Shown here: piece after piece, positions 9,099 through 17,780 of the stretch | How the letters are laid out: each line of letters opens with the position of its first letter | Numbering within the stretch: the stretch's first letter is position 1 | Source of the DNA: Chitinophagales bacterium | Lineage (GTDB): Bacteria; Bacteroidota; Bacteroidia; Chitinophagales; UBA8649 | NCBI GenBank assembly: GCA_020635995.1 | Contig: JACJYS010000007.1 | Coordinates: 122,280 to 186,279 of the forward strand | DNA: 64,000 bases | Direction of reading: 5' to 3' | Translations under genes and position numbers: made by a program | The notes under the pieces: model-generated | What the model was told of the DNA's origin: nothing | What the model saw: only the letters and a program-made list of their open reading frames with translations | The model's database searches: none

Positions 9099-9322
9099 CA
9101 ATTAGTAGCCTCTACACATATTTATCTATTTGTATTAAATGAATAGGTATAAACTTGTGCTACTACAATTATTCAATTTTACAGGGAGGTTTTCAATCTA
9201 AATTAAGGAAAAGCAGGTCATGCTCTTTAAACAGTTGTGCTTTATTCCGAAAGTTTAATTTGTAAATGTTTTACAAAAAAAGCAGATGAAAAATCCACCT
9301 TAAATTAATTAAAATAAATTTT
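9099..9322 (+). promoter_or_regulatory. Leader of the TonB-dependent receptor with alternative hairpins
   Basis: 224 bp without a gene. AAGCA (9211-9215) can pair with TGCT at 9221-9224 (a local hairpin) or with TGCTTT at 9238-9243, the latter extended by GGAA/TTCC (9207-9210 with 9245-9248) and AAATTAA/TTAATTT (9200-9206 with 9255-9261). A second hairpin TTTGTAAA/TTTACAAA (9259-9266 with 9270-9277) overlaps the distal arm. No known riboswitch consensus is recognised. Confidence 0.35.
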
Positions 9323-11722
9323 ATGAAAAAAATCATTATAAATATAATATTATTATTTGTGTTGAGTATTGCATCTGCTCAATCAAACCAAATTAAAATA
9401 ACCTTATTAGATGCAATAAAACAAACGCCCCTACAAGGTGCGGATGTAACATTAGAAAACGGAACAGGAAAAGTAGCGGACGCAAATGGTGTGGTAGCAT
9501 TAAACTGTAATGGCTTGGTTAATGTAAAAATTAGTTTTGTAGGCTACCAAACCTTGTCAAAAACACTTTCTTGTTCAGAAAAAGCACTTACAATTTCACT
9601 TTCGCCCTCGGTAGAAAGTATTGATGAAATTGAAATTACGGCTCGTTCCAATCCCGAAAAATCGCAATTAATTCAACCGGAATCAATAGTGAAAATGGGT
9701 ACAAATGAAATACAACGCGGGCAAGGTTTATTTTTAACAGATGCTATTAATACCAATGTGCCGGGTGTATCTATGATGAACAGAACCGTTTCTGCCGGAC
9801 AACAAATAAATATTAGAGGCTATGGAAACGGCATGGGATTTAGGGGCGTTAGTAGCAATTTTGATATGCAGGGTATTAAAGCCTATTTAAACGGCATTCC
9901 CTTAACCGATGCGGAAGGTGTAACCATACTGGACGATATAGATTTCAATTCATTAGGTAATGTAGAAGTGCTGAAAGGTCCTTCGGGTACTTTATACGGT
10001 TTAGCCATAGCAGGTGTGTTAAATATGGAAACACAAAAAGCGGCTAAAGAAGGTACTACCATAAGCCAAGATGTAATGGGTGGAAGCTATGGTTTGTTTC
10101 GTACCACTACTAAAGTGGCATACAGCAAAAACAAAGCAAATATTTTTGTTAATTATGGACATCAAAACTATAATGGTTTTATGGAACATACCAAATCTAA
10201 GAAAGATTTTGTAAATGCTTTAGGTACATTTACTGTAAATGATAGAGAAAAATTTACGGCTTATATGGGATATACTAATAGCAACGATCAAAGAAATGGC
10301 GAACTTACTATTGCTCAATACGATAGTTTAGATTATTCCGGAAATCCTGCTTATATTAAAAATGATGCACATTCTGCTGTAAAGACTTTTAGAGCGGGTT
10401 TAAGCAATACTTACAAGTTTAAAAAGTATGTTTCTAATACTACTTCATTGTTTGGTTCGGCTCAAGCTATGGATAATAGTTCGGCAGGAGGTTGGACAGA
10501 TAAAACGCCTTTGAATTTTGGAATGCGTACAACTTTTGATGTAGATGCAAAAATAAACGATAAAATAACACTTACGGGGGTTACAGGGTTAGAATTGCAA
10601 AAATTGAATGCACAAACTATTGGCTATAAAATGGGAGCCGATAGTACAAATTTAAATGGTTATAATATTATAACTTCACTAAAAAGCAATCAGATTACAA
10701 ACAGTTTTACTTATTCTTATTTTACAGAATGGACAGCTCATTTACCCTACGGATTTAGTGTAAAAGCAGGAGTAGGAATAAGCAATATGCAAATAAAACT
10801 AAGCGACCGTTTATGGGGGTTGAGTAATAATACAAGTGGAAGCACCACACCTAAATTATATGAAGCAAATTATAGAAATTTAGCTGCGTTTAATGCGGCT
10901 ATTAATAAAGAATTTGGTAAAAAAGCATCGGTATATGTAGCTTATTCCGATGGATATAAAGCACCTGTGGGTTCTAATATTATTATTGCAACAACTGGTA
11001 CTGTTAATACAGGTTTAAAACCCGAAAAGGGACAGCAAATTGAAGTGGGAACTAAAGGTAATTTTTTGAATGGAAGATTGTTTTATACCGCTGCGGGTTT
11101 TCATACCGTATTTAAAGATAAGTTTACTACACAAACAGTACAAAACCCAAGCAATACAGCTACTTTATATTCATACATTGTTAATGGCGGCAAATTAAAT
11201 AACAATGGATTGGAGCTATTGGTTAAATACGAAATACTAAAAACACAAGATAAGTTTTTTACTTCCGTAAGACCATTTGCCAATTTAACGTATTCGCATT
11301 TCAGATATAAAGATTATGCCTTTAAAACTATAGGGAAAGATGCAAATAATATGGATTCTACCATGGTGCAAGATTATACAGGAAACAAAGTGGCAGGTGT
11401 TTCGCCTGTGGTATTTAATGCCGGGATAGATGCTTATACCAAAGTGGGATTATACGGAAATATTACCTACAACTATAGAAGTAAAATGCCTTTCACTTCA
11501 GATGGATTAAATGAAGCGGATGCCTACCATTTGCTCAATGCGAAATTAGGTTTTAGAAAAACAATAAAACAGTTTACGTTTGATGCGTATGTGGGTGCCA
11601 ATAATATAACAGGTACACAATATTATGCTATGGTTTTTGTAAACCAATTACCCGATGCGTATATACCTGCACCAAGAAAAATAAATTTCTTTGGTGGGGC
11701 ACATCTTAGTTATAATTTTTAA
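9323..11722 (+). CDS. TonB-dependent outer-membrane receptor
   Basis: 799 residues. A signal peptide ends near residue 19 (SIASAQ), followed by a carboxypeptidase-regulatory-like beta-sandwich (about 20-100), a plug domain (about 110-240, with VEVLKGPSGTLYG typical of the plug) and a beta-barrel ending in aromatic LSYNF. It imports a large ligand across the outer membrane using TonB energy. The ligand is not evident; the overall look is of a siderophore-type receptor rather than a SusC protein, since no SusD partner follows. A terminator follows directly. Confidence 0.92.
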   Translation: MKKIIINIILLFVLSIASAQSNQIKITLLDAIKQTPLQGADVTLENGTGKVADANGVVALNCNGLVNVKISFVGYQTLSKTLSCSEKALTISLSPSVESIDEIEITARSNPEKSQLIQPESIVKMGTNEIQRGQGLFLTDAINTNVPGVSMMNRTVSAGQQINIRGYGNGMGFRGVSSNFDMQGIKAYLNGIPLTDAEGVTILDDIDFNSLGNVEVLKGPSGTLYGLAIAGVLNMETQKAAKEGTTISQDVMGGSYGLFRTTTKVAYSKNKANIFVNYGHQNYNGFMEHTKSKKDFVNALGTFTVNDREKFTAYMGYTNSNDQRNGELTIAQYDSLDYSGNPAYIKNDAHSAVKTFRAGLSNTYKFKKYVSNTTSLFGSAQAMDNSSAGGWTDKTPLNFGMRTTFDVDAKINDKITLTGVTGLELQKLNAQTIGYKMGADSTNLNGYNIITSLKSNQITNSFTYSYFTEWTAHLPYGFSVKAGVGISNMQIKLSDRLWGLSNNTSGSTTPKLYEANYRNLAAFNAAINKEFGKKASVYVAYSDGYKAPVGSNIIIATTGTVNTGLKPEKGQQIEVGTKGNFLNGRLFYTAAGFHTVFKDKFTTQTVQNPSNTATLYSYIVNGGKLNNNGLELLVKYEILKTQDKFFTSVRPFANLTYSHFRYKDYAFKTIGKDANNMDSTMVQDYTGNKVAGVSPVVFNAGIDAYTKVGLYGNITYNYRSKMPFTSDGLNEADAYHLLNAKLGFRKTIKQFTFDAYVGANNITGTQYYAMVFVNQLPDAYIPAPRKINFFGGAHLSYNF

Positions 11723-11724
11723 AC

Positions 11725-11766
11725 AAAAAAGAGCTGTTGATTGACCAATCAGTAGCTCTTTATATA
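11725..11766 (+). terminator. Intrinsic terminator after the TonB-dependent receptor
   Basis: Inverted repeat 11728-11743 with 11746-11761, 16 bp including two G-T wobbles, loop of 2 bases, A-rich before and T/A-rich after. Confidence 0.8.
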
Positions 11767-11768
11767 TA

Positions 11769-11891
11769 AGACCAATTGTTAACACAAAATAGTCTAATCT
11801 GTTTTGTGCTTTACAATACTATATACCGATAGAGGGATATCCGTAATAGACCAATGATTGCTCTAAACGGCTATCAAAACGGTATAAATTC
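11769..11891. repeat. Dispersed structured repeat, copy A
   Basis: About 123 bp matching copy B (17632-17766). Shared blocks: ACCAATTGTTAA, CAAAATAG, a hairpin around TCTAA/CCTAA, TTTACAAT, CCGATAGA, and CGGTATAA followed by TTC. In copy A the internal hairpin is CACAAAA/TTTTGTG and the outer pair is TATACCG/CGGTATA. It lies between the receptor terminator and clpX. Confidence 0.65.
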
Positions 11892-11999
11892 TAAAAAATA
11901 ATTCCACACTTCATAATACTTCCACCTAAAGAGGAGGAGGAAAGTTTACCTACCGGAGGCAGGGAATAATTTTATAAATATATGTGAAATTATTTTTAG
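11891..11999. repeat. Inverted repeat downstream of clpX
   Basis: Arms of about 16-17 bp (11891-11907 and 11984-11999, CTAAAAA.TAATT..AC type) flank a purine-rich centre with a GGAGG-rich segment. It may be a relic of a small mobile element or part of the clpX transcript end. There is no coding capacity. Confidence 0.4.
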
Positions 12000-12017
12000 A
12001 TGCAATTTAATAAAGGA

Positions 12018-13259
12018 TTACGCTACCTTTATCAACTTATTCAACTTAGATTTGTTAAGTTTTTCTTTTGCGTAAGATAGGTTTACTGTAAATTCTACGG
12101 CTTCTTCGCTTGGAAGTTCAAACATGGCGTCTGTCATAATAGCTTCGCAAATAGAACGCAAGCCTCTGGCTCCTAATTTAAACTCATAGGCTTTGTGAGC
12201 TATAAATTGTAAAGTATCTTTTGGGAAAGTTAAATCTATTCCTTCTAATTCAAATAATTTTTTATACTGTTTTACCAAAGCATTTTTTGGCTCGGTTAGT
12301 ATATTATATAAAGCTACTTCATCTAAAGGATCTAAATGAGAAAGCACCGGAATACGCCCAATTAGCTCTGGTATTAAACCAAAAGATTTTAAATCTTGCG
12401 GTGCAATGTATTGCAGTAAGTTTTCTTTATCTATAGCACCACTTTTATGTTCAGCCGAGCGGAAACCTAATACAGAAGTATTTAATCTGCCTGCTATGCT
12501 TTTTTCTATACCATCAAAAGCACCACCACAAATGAATAAAATATTGTTGGTATTTATCTTTACCATTTTTTGCTCGGGGTGTTTTCTGCCTCCTTCCGGT
12601 GGAACTAAAGCTTCTGTACCTTCTAATAGTTTTAGCATGGCTTGCTGCACGCCTTCGCCACTTACATCTCTTGTTATAGAAGGGTTGTCAGATTTTCGGG
12701 CTATTTTGTCTATCTCATCTATATAAATAATGCCTCTTTCTGCTGCTTTTACATCATAATCGCAGGCTTGCAATAAACGCGATAAAATACTTTCTACATC
12801 CTCGCCTACATATCCTGCTTCGGTAAAAACAGTAGCATCTACTATGGTAAATGGTACATGTAAAAAACGGGCTATTGACTTAGCTAAAAGTGTTTTCCCT
12901 GTACCTGTTCGTCCAACTAACATAATGTTAGATTTTTCAATCTCTACATCATCACTTTTATTTTGGTTTAAACGCTTGTAATGATTGTAAACAGCTACGG
13001 CTATAACTTTTTTTGCTTCATCTTGACCTATTACATATTGGTCTAAAAATTCAGCTATTTTCTTTGGTTTTAAATCTTTTGATAGATTAAAATTGTACGA
13101 AACCGGGTTTGTTTTACTTAAACTTTCGTTTAAAATTAAGTCTGCCTGTTTTATGCACGAATCACAAATATTGGCATTTAATCCGGATACCAATAATAGA
13201 GTATCTTTCTTTTGTTTACCACAAAATGAACAACTATTTGTATTGACGTGCTTTGACAT
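12018..13259 (-). CDS. clpX: ClpX ATPase subunit of Clp protease
   Basis: 413 residues. An N-terminal C4 zinc finger (CSFC near residue 10 and CDSC near residue 33), Walker A GRTGTGKT, pore loop GYVGEDVE, Walker B IIYIDEIDKI and the RKH loop are all present. ClpX unfolds substrates and feeds them to ClpP. It lies 2 bp after clpP and is the last gene of the tig-clpP-clpX operon. Confidence 0.97.
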   Translation of the reverse strand: MSKHVNTNSCSFCGKQKKDTLLLVSGLNANICDSCIKQADLILNESLSKTNPVSYNFNLSKDLKPKKIAEFLDQYVIGQDEAKKVIAVAVYNHYKRLNQNKSDDVEIEKSNIMLVGRTGTGKTLLAKSIARFLHVPFTIVDATVFTEAGYVGEDVESILSRLLQACDYDVKAAERGIIYIDEIDKIARKSDNPSITRDVSGEGVQQAMLKLLEGTEALVPPEGGRKHPEQKMVKINTNNILFICGGAFDGIEKSIAGRLNTSVLGFRSAEHKSGAIDKENLLQYIAPQDLKSFGLIPELIGRIPVLSHLDPLDEVALYNILTEPKNALVKQYKKLFELEGIDLTFPKDTLQFIAHKAYEFKLGARGLRSICEAIMTDAMFELPSEEAVEFTVNLSYAKEKLNKSKLNKLIKVA

Positions 13260-13261
13260 AA

Positions 13262-13936
13262 TTATTTTCTAATTAAAACTTCATCTATTAAACCATATTC
13301 TTTAGCTTCTTCGGCACGCATCCAATAATCTCTGTCTGAGTCTTTCTCTATTTTTTCATACGGTTGTCCGCTGTGTTCGCTTAAAATATCGTAAAGTTCT
13401 TTCTTAATTTTTCTTATTTCATTTATGGTTATTTGTACATCACTTGCTTTTCCTCCTGCACCACCTAAAGGTTGATGTATCATAACTCGGCTGTGTTTTA
13501 GTGCTGTTCTTTTGCCTTTGGTACCGGCAGTTAAAAGCACCGCTCCCATAGAAGCTGCCATGCCTGTGCATATAGTGGCTACATCGGGATTTATATACTG
13601 CATAGTATCGTAAATGCCTAAACCGGCATACACACCGCCACCGGGGCTGTTAATGTATATTTGCACATCACTTTTGCTGTCTAACGATTCTAAAAATAAC
13701 AACTGTGCTGTTATAATATTAGCTACATCATCATTAATAGGCACGCCTAAAAAGATTATTCTGTCCATCATTAAACGAGAAAAAACGTCCATTGCCACGG
13801 CATTCATCTTACGCTCTTCTATAATGTTAGGCGTTATCATATAGTTGTGTACAGATGTATAATCATCATAAAATGAACTGCTTACACCACGATGCTTAAC
13901 CGTATAATCTCTTAGTTCTTTTTCAAAATTTTTCAT
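13262..13936 (-). CDS. clpP: ClpP serine protease subunit
   Basis: 224 residues. The catalytic serine is in GMAASMGA, the histidine in RVMIHQPLGG and an acidic residue follows in the DSDRDYWM region, the usual Ser-His-Asp triad of ClpP. It forms the tetradecameric chamber of ClpXP. The spacing to tig and clpX is 2 bp on each side, so the three genes form a tight operon. The N-terminal 30 or so residues are probably a propeptide, as in other ClpP proteins. Confidence 0.97.
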   Translation of the reverse strand: MKNFEKELRDYTVKHRGVSSSFYDDYTSVHNYMITPNIIEERKMNAVAMDVFSRLMMDRIIFLGVPINDDVANIITAQLLFLESLDSKSDVQIYINSPGGGVYAGLGIYDTMQYINPDVATICTGMAASMGAVLLTAGTKGKRTALKHSRVMIHQPLGGAGGKASDVQITINEIRKIKKELYDILSEHSGQPYEKIEKDSDRDYWMRAEEAKEYGLIDEVLIRK

Positions 13937-13938
13937 AC

Positions 13939-15303
13939 TTATTTGTTTCCTTGTTGTTGAAACTCCTCTAAGGTAACTTTTTTATCCTTAGTTTTTATTT
14001 GTTTCTTAAAGTAATCAAACAATTTTTCTTCAAGTAAAGTTTCTCTTGTTTGCGAAGCATGGTCTTTTCTTGACATCATATTATCCACAAAGTTTTTCAT
14101 TTCAGCATCCGGAAGGTCTGTTAAACCGTATTGCATCATTTGTTGGCGTATTTGGTCGGCAGTTCTTTGGCGAACTTCTTCCATGCTAACATCTACATTA
14201 TTTTCTTTGCTAACTTTTTTAACTATTAAACTCCATTTTAAGTTTTTAGCAAAACCCGGATATTCTTCTTCTAATTGTTCATCAGAAATTGGTTTTTCGT
14301 TTGTTAATTTTATCCAACGCTTTAAAAAAGTATCGGGAAAATCCATTTTTGTTTTTTCTATCAACTCTTCTGCCAATTTATTGTAAAGTTTGCTGTCGCT
14401 TTGGCTGTCAAAATATTTAGCTATATCTTCTTCTATATGTTTTCTAAGATCTTCTTCTGTTTTTATTTCAGTATTCTTGCCATAAACATTTTGTAAAAAC
14501 TCTTCATTAATTTCGGCAGGAATAACTCGTTTAACTTGCTGTAGCGTAGCTTTAACTTTTGGTAAATTTTCGGGTGTTAATTCTAAGCCTAAAAGTTGCT
14601 TAGCCGTTTGGTCTTTTGGCTTGTCAAAAGCGGTAGCTAAATCGTCAATTTCTATGCTTTCATCTTTCTTTAGCTTTTTTACTGCTTTTTGAATTTTAGC
14701 ATCTTTTATCATATCTAAAGCAATAGGAGCGGAGTGTTTAATTCCTTCTTCTTTTACATTACCTTCTTCATCAAGTTCTTCAAAAAGAACAGTAAGCATA
14801 TCGTCATCTTCCATTTTGCCTACTACAGGCTCTACTTTTCCGTAGCGTTTTTGCAAGCGTTCTACTTCTTCATCTAATAGTTTTTTATCTATTTTTATTA
14901 CTTCTCTTTCAAGCGTAGGTGTTTTTTCTAAATAATCTAATTTAAAGTCTGGAGCTAAACCTATTTCGTATTCAAAGTCAAAGTCTTTTGTTGTATCTAT
15001 GGTAATATCAAACTGTTGCCCGTCTTTAGGTAGTGGATTTCCTAATATATCCAATTTGTTATCTACTATATAATCGTTAACAGCGTGGTGCAAAACATCA
15101 TTTACGGTATCGGCTAAAACTTGGTTGCCATACATTTTGCGAACCATTCCCATAGGTACATTTCCTTTTCTAAAACCTTTAATATCTACTTTTTTACGGT
15201 AGCTTTTAAGGGCTTCATCTATTTTGGGTAAGTAATCGGATTGTTTAACTTCTAATTTGATAATAGCATTTAAGCTGTCTAAGTTTTCTTGCGTGATTTT
15301 CAC
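13939..15303 (-). CDS. tig: Trigger factor, ribosome-bound chaperone
   Basis: 454 residues starting at GTG 15303 (MKITQENL). A longer frame exists upstream but runs through the tRNA-Leu gene, so it is rejected. The ribosome-docking motif GFRKGNVPMGMV is near residue 49, followed by a degenerate FKBP-like region and a long helical C-terminal chaperone domain. It binds nascent chains at the tunnel exit. It heads the tig-clpP-clpX operon, a typical bacterial order linking folding and proteolysis. Confidence 0.95.
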   Translation of the reverse strand: MKITQENLDSLNAIIKLEVKQSDYLPKIDEALKSYRKKVDIKGFRKGNVPMGMVRKMYGNQVLADTVNDVLHHAVNDYIVDNKLDILGNPLPKDGQQFDITIDTTKDFDFEYEIGLAPDFKLDYLEKTPTLEREVIKIDKKLLDEEVERLQKRYGKVEPVVGKMEDDDMLTVLFEELDEEGNVKEEGIKHSAPIALDMIKDAKIQKAVKKLKKDESIEIDDLATAFDKPKDQTAKQLLGLELTPENLPKVKATLQQVKRVIPAEINEEFLQNVYGKNTEIKTEEDLRKHIEEDIAKYFDSQSDSKLYNKLAEELIEKTKMDFPDTFLKRWIKLTNEKPISDEQLEEEYPGFAKNLKWSLIVKKVSKENNVDVSMEEVRQRTADQIRQQMMQYGLTDLPDAEMKNFVDNMMSRKDHASQTRETLLEEKLFDYFKKQIKTKDKKVTLEEFQQQGNK

Positions 15304-15342
15304 TATAAATATTCGTTTATGAAAGTTAAAATATAAAAAGAG

Positions 15343-15424
15343 TGCGGGTAAAGGGAGTCGAACCCCCACGCCTCTCGGCATCAGATCCTAAATCTGACGT
15401 GTCTACCAATTCCACCATACCCGC
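15343..15424 (-). tRNA. tRNA-Leu, anticodon TAG
   Basis: The - strand folds into a class II tRNA: acceptor stem GCGGGTA/TACCCGC, anticodon stem TCAGA/TCTGA with loop TTTAGGA (anticodon TAG), a short variable arm, and a T arm with GGTTCGACTCC. CCA is not encoded. It lies 39 bp upstream of tig on the same strand. Confidence 0.96.
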
Positions 15425-15457
15425 ATTTTATAAGAACACCGCTTTTTTAAGCGACTG

Positions 15458-15487
15458 CAAAGGTAAACATTTTTTTTGAAGTGCAAA
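15458..15487 (-). promoter_or_regulatory. Promoter of tRNA-Leu
   Basis: On the - strand: TTTG (15487-15484), an 18-bp spacer, then TACCTTTG (15465-15458), 34 bp before the tRNA. This fits the Bacteroidota consensus and probably also serves the tig operon. Confidence 0.7.
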
Positions 15488-15612
15488 GTGTTTTTTTCAT
15501 TCAGTCAACAAGTTAATCTGAAAGCTTGAAAATGAAAATAACCTACTATTTGTGTTTTTGATAATTTTCATTATATTTAACTTATAATTTATAACCTTTA
15601 AAACTATTTACT

Positions 15613-16119
15613 ATGAAAATCAAAAAAATATTTATTTGGATACCCGTGTTATTCGGTATTCTCATTGTCAATTCTTGCAAAGATGGTGATGACAATAATG
15701 TTAAAACCGAAATATGTAATAATGGGTTAGACGATGATGGAGATGGACAAATTGATTGCGATGACAGTGATTGTGCAAATTATAGTGGCTGTTTAGCAGT
15801 TTCAGACTTTAGATTAAAGAATAATATTGCTACTTTAAATTATGGTTTAGATGAAATATTGCAGTTAGATGCAAAAATATACACCTATAAAACGGACAAT
15901 AATATAAAACGAATGGGGTTTATAGCACAAGACGTGCAAAAAATTATGCCAGAATTGGTAAGTAAAAACAAAACAGATGATTATCTCAATTTTAAATATA
16001 TGGATTTAATAGCCGTATTGGTAAATGCTGTTCAAGAACAACAAGAAATAATAGAAGCCAATCAACAGCAAATAGAAGTACTTACAGCACAAATTGAGAA
16101 TCAGAAAGTAGTAAATTAG
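15613..16119 (+). CDS. Lipoprotein with Ca-binding-type repeat and S74 intramolecular chaperone domain
   Basis: 168 residues. Lipoprotein signal with lipobox Cys22 (VNSC). An acidic, cysteine-flanked motif with DDDGDGQIDCDD (about residues 39-50) resembles the MopE/thrombospondin-like calcium or metal-binding repeats. Then a peptidase S74 domain starts at SDFRLKNNI (residues 64-72) with GFIAQDVQ near residue 106 and a C-terminal coiled coil. S74 domains are self-cleaving trimerisation chaperones of phage tail spikes; the usual Ser/Lys dyad is apparent at the start of the domain. A bacterial exported use is likely, perhaps in trimer assembly of a surface protein. It stands alone. Confidence 0.75.
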   Translation: MKIKKIFIWIPVLFGILIVNSCKDGDDNNVKTEICNNGLDDDGDGQIDCDDSDCANYSGCLAVSDFRLKNNIATLNYGLDEILQLDAKIYTYKTDNNIKRMGFIAQDVQKIMPELVSKNKTDDYLNFKYMDLIAVLVNAVQEQQEIIEANQQQIEVLTAQIENQKVVN

Positions 16120-16122
16120 AAT

Positions 16123-17547
16123 TTATTCAATCAGCACTTTATCAGAACCACAAATGCCTTGCTCTGTACACACTCTTAAAATATAAATGCCTTTACTGAA
16201 AGATTGAGTGTTAATGGTGGTGCTTTCATTTATTGTAGAGCTATACACTTCTTGTCCAAAAGCATTAATTAGGCTTATGTTTAGTGTTTTGTTTTCTTTG
16301 TTTTTTATACTTAATTGGTTTTGGGTAGGGTTGGGGTAGAAAGAAATGGCCATATTTTCAAGTGCTACATTTTTTATACTTGTATAAAAATCATCATTAT
16401 AAATTGTGCCTACAGTATCTATACCTTTGTAGTAGCCTATTAGTTCTTTTGTGAAACCCGATTCAAAAAAAGCCCCTTTATTTAACACCATTCCTATGTT
16501 TAGTCCATATTCTATTCGTCTTTCAAAATCTTGTAGAACACATTGGTTTTGGTTTATAGGGATTAAAAAACCATTATATGGGTGAAAATTACCTAAAGAT
16601 GGAGGAATATCTATTATTTTCTTTAATGTTCCCGATTCATCTAAATCATAAAAAGATGCTATCAAAATAGAATTTGGATAATAGTTGAAATCAATGTTAA
16701 ACCAACTTCCTGTAGGTTTATTTAATAAAGAATCATTTTCTATATAATAAAATATAGTATCTTCATATTCATTGTAGATAGTCTCAGTGTGATGATAACC
16801 TTGATAAAAAGTTTCATGCTCAGTTTTTAATTTTATATTAACAATGTATCTATATCCATTAATTAATATGGTTTTATCTATAATGTGTATTCTCTTGAAA
16901 TAATTATAGTTACTAATGTAGTCAGCATCTCCTTGTGATTCATAGTATTGAAAAATATCTCCAATGTTAAAGTCAAACACGTTCCAAAATGTTATGTTTT
17001 GGATTCCATATAAATTATCAATACCAACTTGAATGTATGTTTTGTTTTTGTATAAATAGGGATATTTGATTATTCCATAGGACTTTGATAGTAAAAGGGT
17101 ATCATAATTACTCAAAACTATTATTTTTATTGAGTCTTGTTGTGTACCTATCAATTGCAGATCTTTATCATAAACTGTGGCAGTAATATTAGAGGTATAT
17201 GACCAACTTTCTCCGATATCCTTATGTGGTTTAATAGTAATAGTATCATAGCCATAAAATATAAAAGAAGTATCAAACTGATTAAACATGAAATATCCAA
17301 AGAAATCAGGTCTTTTTAATAAAAAAGTGTCGGACTGACTAATATTAGCACAGTAATAACATGAATCCACAATAGTTTCAAAAAAAGTAGTATCGCCATT
17401 TTGAGTAGCAGCTATAGATCTTGTTATATAATCACTACTGTCAGATATGTAGTTATAAACTTTAGCAGTATCTATAGGCAACCAATTTTGTGCAAAGACA
17501 AAATTTATGTTTGAAAACACAATCAGAAACTTAAAAATCCATTTCAT
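16123..17547 (-). CDS. T9SS-exported protein with C-terminal sorting domain
   Basis: 474 residues. Signal peptide at residues 1-20 (ending VFAQ), a long beta-rich body without a recognised domain, and a C-terminal type A sorting domain (about residues 395-474) with the SFYPNPTQNQLSI start and GIYILRV near the end. The tail directs export by the type IX system and attachment to the cell surface. The body has many Tyr/Asp/Asn residues and four or more cysteines. It converges with the S74 lipoprotein gene, 3 bp apart. Confidence 0.85.
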   Translation of the reverse strand: MKWIFKFLIVFSNINFVFAQNWLPIDTAKVYNYISDSSDYITRSIAATQNGDTTFFETIVDSCYYCANISQSDTFLLKRPDFFGYFMFNQFDTSFIFYGYDTITIKPHKDIGESWSYTSNITATVYDKDLQLIGTQQDSIKIIVLSNYDTLLLSKSYGIIKYPYLYKNKTYIQVGIDNLYGIQNITFWNVFDFNIGDIFQYYESQGDADYISNYNYFKRIHIIDKTILINGYRYIVNIKLKTEHETFYQGYHHTETIYNEYEDTIFYYIENDSLLNKPTGSWFNIDFNYYPNSILIASFYDLDESGTLKKIIDIPPSLGNFHPYNGFLIPINQNQCVLQDFERRIEYGLNIGMVLNKGAFFESGFTKELIGYYKGIDTVGTIYNDDFYTSIKNVALENMAISFYPNPTQNQLSIKNKENKTLNISLINAFGQEVYSSTINESTTINTQSFSKGIYILRVCTEQGICGSDKVLIE

Positions 17548-17631
17548 TGTTTAAATATAGGAAAAATAAATTTATAAATTATTAAAGTAAGTATATAGTT
17601 TTCAATTTATTTTTATAGCTTAGCACTAATT

Positions 17632-17766
17632 AATACCAATTGTTAATCCAAAATAGCCTAAACTATTTTGGGTTTTACAATGGTAAATGCCGATAGATAA
17701 ATATATTTAGTACAGTGAGGCGAAGCCGAGATTGGACTATTATATATTCCTAATCGGTATAAGTTC
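17632..17766. repeat. Dispersed structured repeat, copy B
   Basis: About 135 bp matching copy A (11769-11891). Here the internal hairpin is CCAAAATAG/CTATTTTGG, changed on both sides relative to copy A, and the outer pair is CCGA/TCGG. The ends TACCAATTG and CGGTATAAG form imperfect terminal inverted repeats. It ends 14 bp before the rel start. Confidence 0.7.
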
Positions 17767-17780
17767 ATTATTAATACTTT

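Noticed and set aside
9181..9280. Cobalamin riboswitch before the TonB-dependent receptor
   Set aside because: No B12-box-like sequence; only generic hairpins are present.
15304..15381. 26-codon N-terminal extension of trigger factor
   Set aside because: It would be translated through the tRNA-Leu gene; the family start and the GTG at 15303 fit better.
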